A DNA stretch of 64,000 bases from Argyresthia goedartella (Eukaryota > Arthropoda > Insecta > Lepidoptera > Argyresthiidae): the NCBI GenBank assembly GCA_949825045.1, contig OX463814.1:32940383-33004382 (forward strand), in the 5' to 3' direction. Shown here piece by piece: positions 1-10,104 of this stretch. The translations under genes and the position numbers were made by a program. Within the stretch, counting starts at the first letter, position 1; each line of letters opens with the position of its first letter. The notes under the pieces are model-generated. The model worked only from the letters and a program-made list of their open reading frames with translations. It had not been told where the DNA came from and did no database searches.

Positions 1-760
1 AAGCTACAATCGAGCCTAAACTCAATATCAAACTAGCTCAGAGACTGGAGAATAAAAGCCAATGAATCGAAATCTGTCCAAGTCACCTTTACTACTAGAA
101 GAGATACATGCCCTCCAGTTACACTGAACGGAAAAGATATACCGCAAGAAAATGAGATAAGATACCTCGGCATCTACCTGGATAGACGACTCACATGGAG
201 GAAACATATATTTACCAAACGTAAAGCCCTGGGTCTTAAACTCCGAAATCTCTACTGGCTTCTCAACAGAAACTCACAAATGTCCTTAGAAAGCATGATA
301 CTTGTATATAAATGCATCATAAAGCCCATATGGACCTATGGTCTTCAGCTCTGGGGAACGGCAGCCAAATCGAATATTGACATACTCCAACGGTTCCAGT
401 CCAAAACCCTGAGGTTAATTGTAAACGCCCCATGGTATGTCAAAAACGAACATATTCACCGAGACTTGAAAATCCCTACGGTTCAAGAAGAAATTATCAC
501 CAATCTTAAAAGATATAAAACCAGACTTGAAAGGCACTGGCCTCAAAATTGATGACAGAAACCACAACGTTTGAAAGACTGAAAAGAAGAGCACCACAAG
601 ATCTCATTGACAAACTAAATTAATAGGATGGGGCAATGGCTCCAGTCCTGCAAGCCGGTCTAAAATCAATCTCAAAAATATTGCTAAATGTCCTAGATGA
701 CAGATCGCAGTAATACAGGAAGACAAAAAAAATAAAAATTCAATAAATATAAGGCACAAA
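1..760 (+). pseudogene. 3' fragment of a jockey-like LINE reverse transcriptase
   Basis: Frame 1 reads through the thumb and C-terminal part of a non-LTR reverse transcriptase: a YLGIYLDRRLTWRKHI motif near 160-210, then KPIWTYGLQLWGTA near 320-365, ending at a TGA at 550-552. These motifs lie downstream of the catalytic YADD in jockey-group LINEs. The catalytic core lies outside the window or is lost. A TAG interrupts the frame at 34-36, so this is a dead copy. After the stop comes a 3' UTR ending in an A-rich tract (about 725-760). It meets LINE-A at about 770. It belongs to a different family from LINE-A, -B and -C because the C-terminal residues do not match theirs. Confidence 0.8.
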
Positions 761-769
761 TTCCAATCT

Positions 770-1828
770 CTTGTCAGGAAGTTACGCCATTATGGTGTAA
801 AAGATCAGGCACTTGGCCTTCTGGAGTCATATCTAACAGATAGGGTTCAGATGGTCGATGTTAATGGGAAAAGATCACCTGGGTCTTCAATAAGTATGGG
901 CGTACCGCAAGGTTCAATTCTTGGTCCTTTCTTGTTTTTAGTATATATTAATGATTTACCTTACCTTGTTAAAGCAAAACATGGGTTAGTATTGTTTGCC
1001 GATGATACTTCTTTGATATTTAAAGTTAAAAGACAGCAATCAAATTATGACGAGGTAAACAATGCTATCTCTAGTATAGTGAACTGGTTTACTGTTAACA
1101 ATTTATTACTTAATGAAAAGAAAACTAAATGTATTAAATTCGTGTTACCCAATGTGAACCCGGTAACTACAGACATATTTATAAAAGGACAGAGATTGGA
1201 CCTTGTGCAGTCGACTGTCTTTTTGGGCATTACTTTAGACGCCAAACTACAATGGGATCCTCATATAAATAAAATGTCGAACAGACTGAGTTCGGCAGCG
1301 TTCGCAGTTAAAAAAATTAGAGCTCTTACCGACGTAGACACCGCTAGACTAGTCTACTTTAGTTACTTTCATAGTCTAATGACCTATGGTATTTTATTGT
1401 GGGGTCACGCTGCGAATGCTAATAGTATATTTATTCTGCAGAAACGGGCTGTTCGTGCAATTTACAGATTAGGGCCTAGAGTGTCACTGAGGGAAAAGTT
1501 TAAAGAAATCAATATTCTGACATTTGTGTCTCAATATATCTATGACAATCTTGTGTATGTAAAAAGAAATATAACTAATTTTCAGAAGTACAGTGATATA
1601 CACAATTTTAATACTAGAAATAAAGACAAGTTGGTTGCTTATGTAAGCCGACTACATAAAATTAGTAATTCTTTTAAAGGCAATTGTAAACGCTATTACA
1701 ATAAGGTCCCTACTGATATTAAAAACTTACCTTTAGACAAGTTTAAAATAATAATAAAACAGAAATTGTATAAAAAAGGTTACTATAGGATATCTGATTA
1801 CTTAGAGGACAGATGTCCATGGGAATAG
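770..1828 (+). CDS. LINE-A reverse transcriptase, N-terminally truncated
   Basis: An uninterrupted frame of about 350 codons, open from 770; the first ATG (851) is internal to the domain and is not a true start. It encodes the back half of a non-LTR reverse transcriptase: GVPQGSILGP (motif B), the FADD catalytic box at 995-1006, the FLGITLD motif and the C-terminal region ending YYRISDYLEDRCPWE. It lacks the endonuclease and RT motif A, so it cannot be autonomous. It aligns without gaps to the corresponding part of the LINE-B ORF2 (18290-21229) with clear amino-acid divergence, so it is a sister family rather than a copy. The clade (CR1/L2-like within the jockey group) is inferred. Confidence 0.88.
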   Translation, partial: LVRKLRHYGVKDQALGLLESYLTDRVQMVDVNGKRSPGSSISMGVPQGSILGPFLFLVYINDLPYLVKAKHGLVLFADDTSLIFKVKRQQSNYDEVNNAISSIVNWFTVNNLLLNEKKTKCIKFVLPNVNPVTTDIFIKGQRLDLVQSTVFLGITLDAKLQWDPHINKMSNRLSSAAFAVKKIRALTDVDTARLVYFSYFHSLMTYGILLWGHAANANSIFILQKRAVRAIYRLGPRVSLREKFKEINILTFVSQYIYDNLVYVKRNITNFQKYSDIHNFNTRNKDKLVAYVSRLHKISNSFKGNCKRYYNKVPTDIKNLPLDKFKIIIKQKLYKKGYYRISDYLEDRCPWE

Positions 1829-2080
1829 ATTGTTTGAGTTACAGGCTGTTTCGATATATAATTAGCATTCATTTTGTAATTTGACAATATTTTATTTAAA
1901 AAAGGAAACGCAAAAGATGCGACGACTGTGGAGTTTCTTCGGTGAGCTCTTCTCCACAGATTCCGCCATTGTGTTAGTGAACTCACCCAAAAAAATGTAA
2001 TGACGGATCTAAGTGATGTAACAATATCCTATGGAAATAAATGATTTTTGATTTGATTAGATTTGATTTGATTTGATTCA
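770..2080 (+). mobile_element. LINE-A copy 1, 5'-truncated non-LTR retrotransposon
   Basis: This copy starts abruptly inside the reverse-transcriptase domain, as 5'-truncated LINE insertions do. It has a complete 3' UTR (1829-2040) and a tail of TTTGATTTGATT-type repeats (about 2044-2080). The 3' UTR holds a stem CTGTGGAG/CTCCACAG (1926-1933 and 1952-1959). A second copy lies at 50897-51450. From 1516 to about 2050 the two copies differ at only about six bases with no gaps, so the family was active recently. The two tails differ (GATTT versus GATTTT units). Confidence 0.88.
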
Positions 2081-2239
2081 ATGATAATCAAATTATTGCA
2101 TCATCATTCCCATGAGTTTTGCGCCCTAACATTACTTGCATTAGTGCATCGGAGGGAGAAACCTTACCAAAAAGTTTCGTTTAAATGAGGTCGAGTCCAA
2201 ATATATCCTCCTTGCTTGAATAAGCAAGTGCGCTATTTT

Positions 2240-2690
2240 TAGGGTTCGGTACCCGAAAGGTGCCAAACAGGTCCCAGGACCGTCTGTCACCGGGCTCTAT
2301 CGGATCAACCGAAATGCTGAAATTTTCACAGAGGGTGTATTTCTATTGCCGCTATAACAAAAAATAATGAAACATACCGGTTTTTAAGAATTAAAAGAAA
2401 TGCCCAGACAAGAAATTATCGGTATGGCCATTTTCTAAGCCATTTTGTTTTATTTGTTTGTTAAAACTGGACCCTCCCGAACTTATCGGAAAATAACTTT
2501 TAATGCAGGTATTGAGTTTTGTACTTAGTCATTTACACGATTAATAATTTCTCATTTGAATTAAAATAAACACTATTAAGTTTTTATCAAATTTTATTTT
2601 AGTTCTGTATGTATGTTACTAAATTTCTACACACTTCCGGTTTCAATGTGCTAAGATTTTCGTTATCGGTACATTGAGTAATGTGCGGTC
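2240..2690 (+). mobile_element. GTCY-related MITE, subfamily B, copy 1
   Basis: It begins with AGGGTTCGGTACCCGAAAGG and continues through GTCTGTCACCGGGCTCTAT, the GCCGCTATAACA block and a downstream stretch shared with 62330-62720 (AAACATACCGG, GGTATGGCCA, AACTGGACCCT). No coding capacity. It shares its left half with the GTCY MITEs, but its central and right parts are different. Confidence 0.7.
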
Positions 2691-2751
2691 TGATGATTTG
2701 TTATCGGCGCGACCAACTGCACCAACCAACCTGCGAGCAGGGCTCGGTCCC

Positions 2752-2840
2752 TAAATATTTTACCTAATATCGTGACTTGTTTTAAGACGGTCATGGTAAT
2801 TTTGCGGATCAGTTTAGGTTCCTAAACTGAATCGCCGCCC
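2752..2840 (-). repeat. Short dispersed repeat, inverted relative to 53694-53770
   Basis: The reverse complement matches 53694-53770 over GATTCAG..TTAGGAACCTA and CGCAAAATTACCATGACC..CTTAAAACAAGT. The family is not identified. It was found by eye, so the borders are approximate. Confidence 0.55.
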
Positions 2841-3589
2841 TAATGTGTACTTAAAGGTATACTTCAGTAACTTTTTGGGTTTGATCGGCTCATAATTATC
2901 ATCTCCCCCATCTCAACCAACAGAAAAAGCGTGACGATATCCTTATACTACTTTTACCACTCTCATTAATTAAAAGGCATTTTGCTAGTATTCATCCGAG
3001 GAATGCACAACAATAATGTCGCAAATTTGTTGCCCTCAGTAATTAAGTAAACATTGTGAGGCAGTTTCTTTAAAGGGCTGTGTAAACAAGATTATAATTT
3101 TCGGGAATTCTCTTCCTGAAATGTCGGGAATACTTCGCAATAAAACACGTTTAATTTGGCAATTTTATGAGCGTTCTGAGTCGTTGTTGCGCTGTTTGAG
3201 TTCGCAGTCGGTTGTTGAATGTCGGGTCACAGATTGTTTCAACATAATTGCGAATGAAATAATGGGATATAATACGAGAATAAATGATAAGATGAGCTTG
3301 CGATACCGCCATCAGAAAAGAGACTATGATTTCGTTTAGTAACCTCTATTTGTTATCATGACGTAGAGTCACGTCGTTTCCCATACGAGGTAGCAGAGGC
3401 ACAGTCGTATTTTTTTTGAAAAGATCTTTTAGCGTCGTCTCCCCGCAATGGGGAAGAAAACTGTGAATATATCACGCTTACAGAGTAAAAAAGCAATGAG
3501 TTTCGTTAATCTGAGGTTACAAATGTACAGAGTAAAGCAAGTTTGGGCTTAGAGTTCTGTTAATCATAGGAATGAATGTCAATACCCAT
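2841..3589. other. No recognisable gene or repeat
   Basis: AT-rich sequence. A 72-codon frame at 3121-3339 has no recognisable motif and is of a length expected by chance. Confidence 0.6.
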
Positions 3590-3737
3590 ACGGCCTTACT
3601 AATAAAACAAGTTATTCACGGTTTAACTAACACAGTGTTTTGTCCTTTTCATCCGTGGAGTAAATGTCAAATGTCAAAGAAAGACAAAACACTGAATAAG
3701 TTAAACCGGGAATAACTTCTTTTATTAGTAAGGCCGT
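3590..3737. mobile_element. 148-bp foldback MITE with arms of about 55 bp
   Basis: The left end ACGGCCTTACTAATAAAACA is matched in reverse complement by the right end ending TTTATTAGTAAGGCCGT. Pairing continues through TTATTC.CGGTTTAACT to AGTGTTTTGTC, leaving a loop of about 30 bp, so nearly the whole element can fold into one hairpin. No coding capacity. I could not settle the target-site duplication. Confidence 0.75.
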
Positions 3738-4034
3738 TAGAATTTTGCTGATGACAATGTTTGATATGTAATAAACACACAGTGCTATCTACCAAATAGT
3801 TTTGCGTAATCTTCCCTATTATAATTGCTGTTCTACGCCATAAAGTTGACTTGACATCTGCGATGAATGTGTTTACGCTAACTCTCTCGCTTGCTCTCGC
3901 TCTCGACGCGTCAGTACCACAGTGACGGACGCTAGGATGTCATCGGAGTGAGGTGCCAAGTTAACTTTGGCGTGTAATAAAAGATACGCTTACTTTGTCG
4001 AATCACACCTGATCATAAAACATTTCTATATTTT
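3738..4034. other. No gene; short pyrimidine-rich patch
   Basis: Nothing is recognised apart from a CTCTCGCTTGCTCTCGCTCT low-complexity patch near 3882-3903. Confidence 0.6.
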
Positions 4035-4560
4035 AACCGACTTCACAAAAGGAGGAGTTTGACTATTCGACGGGTTATATGTTTTTTTATGTATGTTCAT
4101 CGATTTCTACAAGACGGATAGACCGATTTGGTTTATTTTTTTGTTTGAAAAGGTGTACCTTCCGATTGGTTCCATCTGATTATGGGGTCCTGGAGAAATC
4201 GAGGAAACTCTTCAAATATTTTAGGCAGGCCTATAGCGATTATTATTATATGTATTTTTTATTACTCGTGAATTAACTCTCGGAAAGCATCATTTTGTGA
4301 AGTGGTCTCTGATGATGAAGACCAGAGTTGGCCACCGGAACTGCTCCGTACTAGGTATTCTAGGTTACCGTATGATAACTTTATTAAGGTCGGACAGTAA
4401 TGTACGCTAGTCATAATGCATAATGTTGAAATAAAATGGTGAAATAAGTAACGGGAAAACTTCTCACAATGTATCATCATCATGGAGAAATAAAGGGACC
4501 TCTTAATAAAGACTCGTATGGGTATGTTTTGTAACAAATAAAGTTTAGTTGAAGTCGGCT
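4035..4560. mobile_element. MITE-P, ends AACCGACTTC / GAAGTCGGCT
   Basis: The left end AACCGACTTCACAAAAGGAG is mirrored by the right end GTTGAAGTCGGCT. Inside are GTATGTTCATCGATTTCT and ACCGATTTGG blocks that I recall from common lepidopteran repeats. The small frames inside look like chance. It abuts the GTCY MITE that follows. Confidence 0.65.
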
Positions 4561-4562
4561 CT

Positions 4563-4949
4563 TAGGGTTCCGTATCCGAAGGGTGCCAACCGGGACGCTA
4601 TTACTAAGCCTCCGCTGTCCGTCCATCCGTCCGTCTGTCACCAGGCTGTATCTCATGAACCGTGATAGATAGACAAATGAAATTATCACAGATGATGTAT
4701 TTCTGTTGCCGCTATAACAACAAATACTATAAACAGGGGCTCCCATACAACAATTATTTCAATTTCACATACAAACTTATGAATGCACCTCTTTACGTAC
4801 ATGGAGTGAGAAAGAGGCCGCACCAATAACTATGTAAACAACATTTTGCTATATAAAATCCAAACTATTCACTCCACACCATCCCTGCCATTGAACGGTA
4901 GCACGGAACCCTTCGTGCGCGAGTTAGACTCGCAATTGACCGGTTTTTT
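4563..4949 (+). mobile_element. GTCY MITE copy at 4.6 kb
   Basis: Order of blocks: AGGGTTCCGTATCCGAAGGG, CTATTACTAAGCCTCCGCTG, a (TCCG)n/TCTG tract, TCACCAGGCTGTATCTCATG, GCCGCTATAACAACAAATAC, GGGGCTCCCATACAACAATT, and a right end with CGGAACCCTTCGTGCGCGAG and GACCGGTTTTTT. The start GGTTCCGT and the near-terminal CGGAACCC form an inverted pair. This matches my recollection of lepidopteran MITEs with hitch-hiking (GTCY)n microsatellites. Non-coding. Confidence 0.85.
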
Positions 4950-5154
4950 CTGTTGTTTTACATGTTGTTTAAATTATTTGTTCGTATACATATATCTACC
5001 AAAAAAGTTGACCGTCACAATAGTAATTTAGCTAGAAAAGCTCCACTGATAACCCCTAGTCCTAATAAATGAATGGCTTTACATAAACGTGATAGTTTTC
5101 TATTCAGTCGCATTTTCCGCACCGAATCTGTTAAACACTGTAAGCTATGCTAAG

Positions 5155-5325
5155 CTATAAAAGATCGCCGGGCTCGGAGGGCTTTATCCAGAACTCAGGC
5201 TCTTGTCTAATCCGGTGCATGGTACGTTCTTTGTGCAAATTTATGGCCACAATCTCTATTTTGTTGCGGATTTCTACTCTGGCAATTTGGGATGTGGTAT
5301 CTGTGTATGCATTTAACAATTTCAT
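5155..5325 (-). CDS. Possible 56-codon frame, unrecognised
   Basis: ATG at 5325 on the minus strand, TAG at 5157-5155. The composition looks more protein-like than its surroundings (NAYTDTTSQIARVEIRNKIE early, EPEFWIKPSEPGDLL at the end), but I do not recognise the family. A second minus-strand frame overlaps it at 5207-5788, and both cannot be real over the shared part. It could be a remnant exon or transposon fragment. Confidence 0.2.
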   Translation of the reverse strand: MKLLNAYTDTTSQIARVEIRNKIEIVAINLHKERTMHRIRQEPEFWIKPSEPGDLL

Positions 5326-5788
5326 TATAGTAATGATTTAGCAATTGTTTAGGGAAGATTATTATTTTCCTATAAACTCTAAATACTGGTGACATCGCAG
5401 TATAAAAACCAAATCGACATACAACAGATAAAGAAACATAAGTAACAAGGGAATGTAACCTATTATCTGTTAAAACAATGTGGCGACCTTTATGAATTTC
5501 ACCAAAGAACATCAGAAATTTCTTGTACATTCTTGTATTATCAGACAAGCTTGCCTTTATAAGTTTATTTTCATGCTTGCAATGTGAATTTTCACGTGCA
5601 ATAAATATATACATATATAAATATACGAAAATAGGATAAGTCCACCAAAGATGGTTTTCTGGGATGATTAACTTACAATTTTTTTTTGACGAAACGTCTG
5701 TGGATCGTATTTTGGCTGTAATTATTTTTAAAATGTGTAAATGCGAATCAATATCATACTTTAGGACTTTACTAATCCACCAAGCCAA
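5207..5788 (-). CDS. Unrecognised 193-codon open frame
   Basis: The longest open frame in the window not tied to a mobile element. It opens MAWWISKVLKYDI, has a hydrophobic aromatic-rich stretch (YPIFVYLYMYIFI, about residues 50-62) and ends QQNRDCGHKFAQRTYHAPD. I recognise no domain, no catalytic motif and no clear signal peptide. The AT-rich context makes a chance frame of this size quite possible. It might be one exon of a host gene, but no splice pattern supports that. Confidence 0.2.
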   Translation of the reverse strand: MAWWISKVLKYDIDSHLHILKIITAKIRSTDVSSKKNCKLIIPENHLWWTYPIFVYLYMYIFIARENSHCKHENKLIKASLSDNTRMYKKFLMFFGEIHKGRHIVLTDNRLHSLVTYVSLSVVCRFGFYTAMSPVFRVYRKIIIFPKQLLNHYYNEIVKCIHRYHIPNCQSRNPQQNRDCGHKFAQRTYHAPD

Positions 5789-5908
5789 CTACTTTTGTGC
5801 AACAAAGGGCGGGTGTGACATAGACGTAAGATATGCCTTGCGGCGCCGTGCCGTGAGGTGCCAATATCGTTAGGTTGGTGGAGTTATAGGATTGACTTTA
5901 GCTGTATA

Positions 5909-6456
5909 CAGGTTGATCCATTTTGAATGGTCAGTAGGGCGAAATCGGAAACTATAAGAGCTTGAAGTTTTAGAGTCACTGCATCATTCGATTAAAAAAA
6001 AATATTTTCTTGGCCAAGAATCGAACCCACAGATTCGATAGTGTTGTTTATAAGAATTGAATTCTGGGAAATAATGTAATATGGAAAAAAGCTCATTCAA
6101 AACTGGTTACAATCTGTAATGTAGAGATGAATGAATGAATGAATGAATGAGCGTTGTACTCGAAAGGACAATGAATCACTTTATAAAAAATTAACACTTT
6201 GCACTGTTTAGCCATATGATAACATTACTTCCCAGAAAGTGATACTTATCAACAAAACTATCGAATTATGTAAAAATACAGGGTTTTTTTATTTTTAAAT
6301 CTGCTGGTTCGATACACGGTAGGGAAAATAGTTTTGTTTAAAATCGAATGATGCAGTTTTATGTTTCATCAAAGTCGATGTCATGGTTCCTTACAACAAT
6401 CTATCTCTTAAAGGTTCCGATTTCATTCTACTGACCCTTCGAAATGGTTCACCCTG
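5909..6456. mobile_element. MITE-I, long terminal inverted repeats flanked by TA
   Basis: The ends are TA|CAGGTTGATCCATTTTGAAT and AAATGGTTCACCCTG|TA. The arms pair over about 180 bp: TCAGTAG..GAAATCGGAA, CTGCATCATTCGATT, GAATCGAACC and TCGATAGTGTTG all recur inverted on the right, as far as TGGGAA.TAATGT near 6065-6077 and its partner near 6222-6236. A (GAAT)n run sits in the centre at 6127-6150. The TA flank and CAGGKTG termini are what Tc1/mariner-type MITEs show; that assignment is inferred. Confidence 0.75.
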
Positions 6457-6459
6457 TAT

Positions 6460-7105
6460 TCAACCGTCGCCATCGCTTTTAGAGAAGTCAACAAACGCGT
6501 TCTGAATTCAAAAACAGTAGCAAAAGCGTCTTCTGTGAAATATGGAACGAGATAAAGACTCCCCCCGAATAGTTCCCGAAGAAATGGCTGGAGTTAGCAT
6601 AATGCCGACCACTTAGTCATCGCTGCGATACCGGAAGATATATTACTGCTTCCCTTGGACATACGTCACGAGATAGTTGGGTGGCAAATAGCAGCTCATA
6701 ACTTAGCTGCCCATCTGAACGATTAACGGGTGTTAAGGGTTGTTGCGTGAAAATAGAGGGTGGTGTTGAAAATCCATTGTGGTTAATCTATTTTTAAATA
6801 ATGGCCATATATCGTGAATTCAAATGTTAAGCAAGGCTGAAAAGTATCTAAAGAACCAGATTACTGACTTGTATGCCCGTTCTTGTGGAAAAATAGAAAA
6901 TCTGATAAAATAAAAATACTTGTTAGAGACAAGTTTTTCTTTTTACATTTTTTTCTATTATAATATCTGTATATATTTTTTAAAGAAATTACAAAATTAA
7001 GGGTATTATGTAGGATAACATTCTCCGGCATTTCCGAATTTTAGTTAAAGAAATGTTTTTGTTATCCCTATTTTTTTACAGAATCGTACTACAGCTACTA
7101 CGCGC
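6460..7105. other. No recognisable gene or repeat
   Basis: Read on both strands; nothing supported. Confidence 0.55.
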
Positions 7106-7152
7106 CGTCGATCCAGGCACAGCAGGCTGTGCCTGCTGTGCCTGGATCGACG
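7106..7152. repeat. Perfect 21-bp hairpin with 5-nt loop
   Basis: Arms at 7106-7126 and 7132-7152 are exact reverse complements (CGTCGATCCAGGCACAGCAG..) around CTGTG. GC-rich in an AT-rich setting, just upstream of the GC-rich element J. It could be the 5' structure of that element or a small inverted duplication formed at insertion. Confidence 0.85.
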
Positions 7153-7189
7153 CAGCAGGCTTCCGTCAAGCTGCAACGCACCCTGGACT

Positions 7190-8435
7190 CGGGGGTGCAA
7201 GCAAGATCAACTCCCAGTGTGGGTAGCTGGGGATTAACCATGAGGATCTAAAAAACCGAATGGGGTATAACCAGTTATCACGGCGCACACTGGGCGACAT
7301 GGTTAGTAAAGTGAGTGCATTGCCAACATTTTGCTAGCTATGTTGGCGAAGATCTCCTGGTTCTACCGGGGGTTGTTGGCGCCCTCGGTAGACTAAATAC
7401 GCCTACCTGCGTTAGTCCCGCGCAGTTGGGTGCCGTGAGCGAGGATGAAGGAATCCTGGGGGGGTTGAGTCAAACGAGGTCGGATCAGTTACCTTTGGGC
7501 GACAACACGCCCTCTTTGGTCAGGATTTCATGCAACTAGCCACTACACGGTAATGGACACGCGTCCTGTTAGGAAGAGACGGGAACAGTGCCACAGGCGA
7601 CGGGTGGTGGGGTCCTCCGGGAGGACACTGACGCTACGGAGCAACTGGGGAGATTGGATCGTAACCTCCAGCCGTACTGCCTGCAGCACCAGATTTTGCG
7701 CTTGAAGACCCAAGTCACCTATACATTCTGGGTAGCCCTGGTGCCAATGTTTGGCATCTCCAAAGGTGCGGGCTCCGTGAAGGGCGGGGAACCCAGAGGA
7801 TGAAGAATACACAATGAAAACATGGACAAACAACGAACCGAAATCAAATTGACAGAGGAACCGAAGGGGAAACCGGACGGGTCCTCACAAGGTGCAGGGT
7901 CAGCGCAAGCGGAACCTCACCCACAAAGAGTTGGGTCTATGCAGACGGAACCGCTCTCTATAATCAACACCTAGAAGCAGGGGGCAGACGCGGCGAAAGC
8001 TGCGTTACCCTATTTCACAAGTGGATTCTGGGCAACGAAGTCGACCCTGAAACCCAAAAGCGCACACCCACACGGGACCGGAGCGGAGAAAGCTGTACCG
8101 CAAAACACAAAAATGAAAAAGTCCGCGAAAGGTCGCGGTAATGCTTGGAAACTGCCTGAGCCGAAACCTGCCGCGTCGACAACCCAGACATCCTTCTGCC
8201 GGGGGTCTGGGAAGACAAGCGACCTGTCGGACGCACGCTTCAGTACCAGAACCCGTGGGTGGCGGTGAGCAGATTGCTTCTGATTTAGGCGGACTGACAG
8301 CAGACAAATCCCCTCCATCAACTCGGACTGAGCCAGTGTGGTCGAGTATGGCTTAATATTACTCGTATCCGTAAAGGCCTGTGCCCCTCGATGGCGACAT
8401 TAATGGGCTACATTTATTATTATTATTATTATATG
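7190..8435 (+). mobile_element. Element J: GC-rich LINE-like element with (TTA)n tail
   Basis: About 1.2 kb, much richer in G+C than its neighbours. It ends with GACTGAGCCAGTGTGGTCGA, TTACTCGTATCCGTAAAGGC, GTGCCCCTCGATGG and a (TTA)n tail near 8416-8431. The same 3' end, with changes, is at 27225-27326, so this is a dispersed family. A TGATTATA-free trinucleotide tail and a GC-rich coding part suggest the 5' end and 3' end of a LINE joined without the RT, that is, a non-autonomous derivative. No RT motif was seen in any frame. Confidence 0.6.
7822..8268 (+). pseudogene. Broken basic frame inside element J
   Basis: ATG at 7822 (MDKQRTEIKLTEEPKGKPDG..) is open to a TAG at 7972-7974, then the same frame is open again to TGA at 8266-8268, about 148 codons in all. 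The product would be rich in Lys, Arg, Ser, Pro and Ala with no aromatic core, like the disordered part of a nucleic-acid-binding ORF1 protein. I do not recognise the family. Minus-strand frames over the same bases are open too, because G+C-rich DNA has few stops, so the coding strand is a judgement. Confidence 0.35.
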
Positions 8436-9301
8436 TCTCACTCTATGAACAGCTGATACTCGTGCAAGCGGTTAAAAAATATTACAAAGGAGAAAGAAAA
8501 AAAAATGTACCATCAACAGCAAATGTGGAGACCCACTGTAAGGGTTCTTTTTCCATGCAGCCCAACTCTTAAAAGTCAAAAACAAATGGTTTTTGAAAGG
8601 TTTTTGAAATTCGACAAAAAGTTTAACAAAAGTAAGGATTTACCGCCACAAGCTAGCTGCAGGTTTTTTTTTAAATGGGTCTTCACAGCTGCCACTGATA
8701 ATACCTACTAATAGAAACCTATTTATACCTAAGGTATATAATATAATATTCTGTTATTATATAAAAATAGTGAATGAAAATATACCTATGCTTATGACAG
8801 TTTCCTCCTGTATTTTATTATTTTATCAGGTTATTATTTAATGTTTTGCTTTCTTATTCCGTTTCCTTTGTATTTATATAGATTGTTTATTATTTTATTA
8901 TTCAAGGAACAAATGTTTTTTTTTTAACTTTTATATATTTCCTGAAATCAAAAAATAATAACCTATTTCTCACGGGTTCTAAACTAAACTGGTGTAAACT
9001 GAACGCAAGTGATAATAAAATCCTGTTTATTTCCACTATCTTATATCCTGGATATAAGAATATATTAGATACATTTTTGTATAGTAAAATATCAGTAATC
9101 AGTAATCAGTGTCATCTTGATTGCGCCGATTTGAAAACACCTAGTCGAAATACCTAAACCTCACTTTACATCACTTCTTACTAGATACGGAGTCTCGATC
9201 ACTTCAGAAACTAATAAGTCAGCATTAGCGCGGATTTTGTCATAGTGCGCAGTTTGTATGTGTGCGTGAGGGCGCGGGTTGTTGTGTTCGTAATGCTCTA
9301 A
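8436..9301. other. AT-rich stretch, nothing recognised
   Basis: Long A/T runs and no open frame of note. TCAGTAA occurs as a short tandem (CAGTAATCAGTAATCAGT) near 9092-9109. Confidence 0.6.
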
Positions 9302-10025
9302 TACACTGGTCAGCAAATAAACCGAGCCACCCGCTACCTAGGAACTCTGATTCGATTTTCTCAAAAAGTATAAAACTTACAACTATCAAAGTTATACCTA
9401 CAAAAAGTGCGTTTCATGGTGATTAAAATGACTACAAATTAATTCGAAAGTACCGTCAACTCACATTGTAATCAAGCAACAAACACAATGCTAACGATTT
9501 GCTCTGTTTTCACCAGAGTTTGAAATTAGCGTTCTTTTTCTCTACAATGAGGGTAGTCGGATATTTCTTATCATTTCTTTAGTTTTTGCCCATCGTTTGC
9601 TCAGACGCGTGTGTTTTTGCTACTTTTTTCGATTAATAATGGATACAACACCTCAGGAAGCAGCTCAAGCTGTAGCATTACTTCAAGCAGGCATTGCGCA
9701 ACGTGAAGTCGCTCGAAGGCTTCGAATCAGCAGATCTTCGGTGCAACGAGTTTACAGGCGATACCTAGAGACTGGAGCATTCGATCGCCGTCCAGGTACG
9801 GGCAGACCTAGGGCTACATCAGCAGCAGATGATCGTTATATCCACCTTACTGTTCTGCGAAATTGCCACCTCAACGCAATTCAAGTCCAACAAAGTCTGC
9901 GTGACGAACGCTAAGTGGTCATAAGTTCAGATACCGTCAGAAGGAGACTTGCTGAACGGAACCTGACCCCAAAAAGAGCTGCAACAGGCCCAGCATTAAC
10001 GGCGGGCGGCGGCGAACAGCCTTAA
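9302..10025 (+). mobile_element. Tc1-like DNA transposon, 5' part only
   Basis: A TA at 9302-9303 is followed by CACTGGTCAGCAAATAAACC, which has the form of a Tc1/mariner terminal repeat. A 5' UTR of about 330 bp leads to the transposase start. The element stops soon after the helix-turn-helix region; the DDE domain and right terminus are absent. Confidence 0.7.
9639..9914 (+). pseudogene. Tc1-like transposase, DNA-binding N-terminus
   Basis: ATG at 9639 (MDTTPQEAAQAVALLQAGIA) begins a paired-type helix-turn-helix: GIAQREVARRLRISRSSVQR is the first HTH recognition segment, then the GRPRATSAADDRYI linker that precedes the second HTH. An upstream in-frame start at 9597 exists, but the product at 9639 matches the family start. 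TAA at 9912-9914 interrupts, and the frame continues to 10025 with the expected DTVRRRLAERNLTPKRAATG before the homology ends. Tc1 transposases are usually about 340 residues; about a third is left. Inactive. Confidence 0.85.
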
Positions 10026-10104
10026 GCAATGCTACTGCTGCTTTTTGCTGAGCTGCAATATATGTGACTGAATCAAAATTCAAAGTTCAAACTTCGTATA
10101 TTTC

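Noticed and set aside
1798..1986. 62-codon minus-strand frame, seen again at 51179-51367
   Set aside because: The exact repetition is explained by it being the antisense of the LINE-A 3' UTR in both copies.
2752..2840. Operator-like palindrome at AGTTTAGGTTCCTAAACT
   Set aside because: It is part of a dispersed repeat seen again near 53694, where the palindrome is not kept.
8005..8321. Minus-strand frames of about 100 codons in element J
   Set aside because: Several overlapping phases are open only because the DNA is GC-rich; the plus frame with a Lys/Arg-rich product is more credible.
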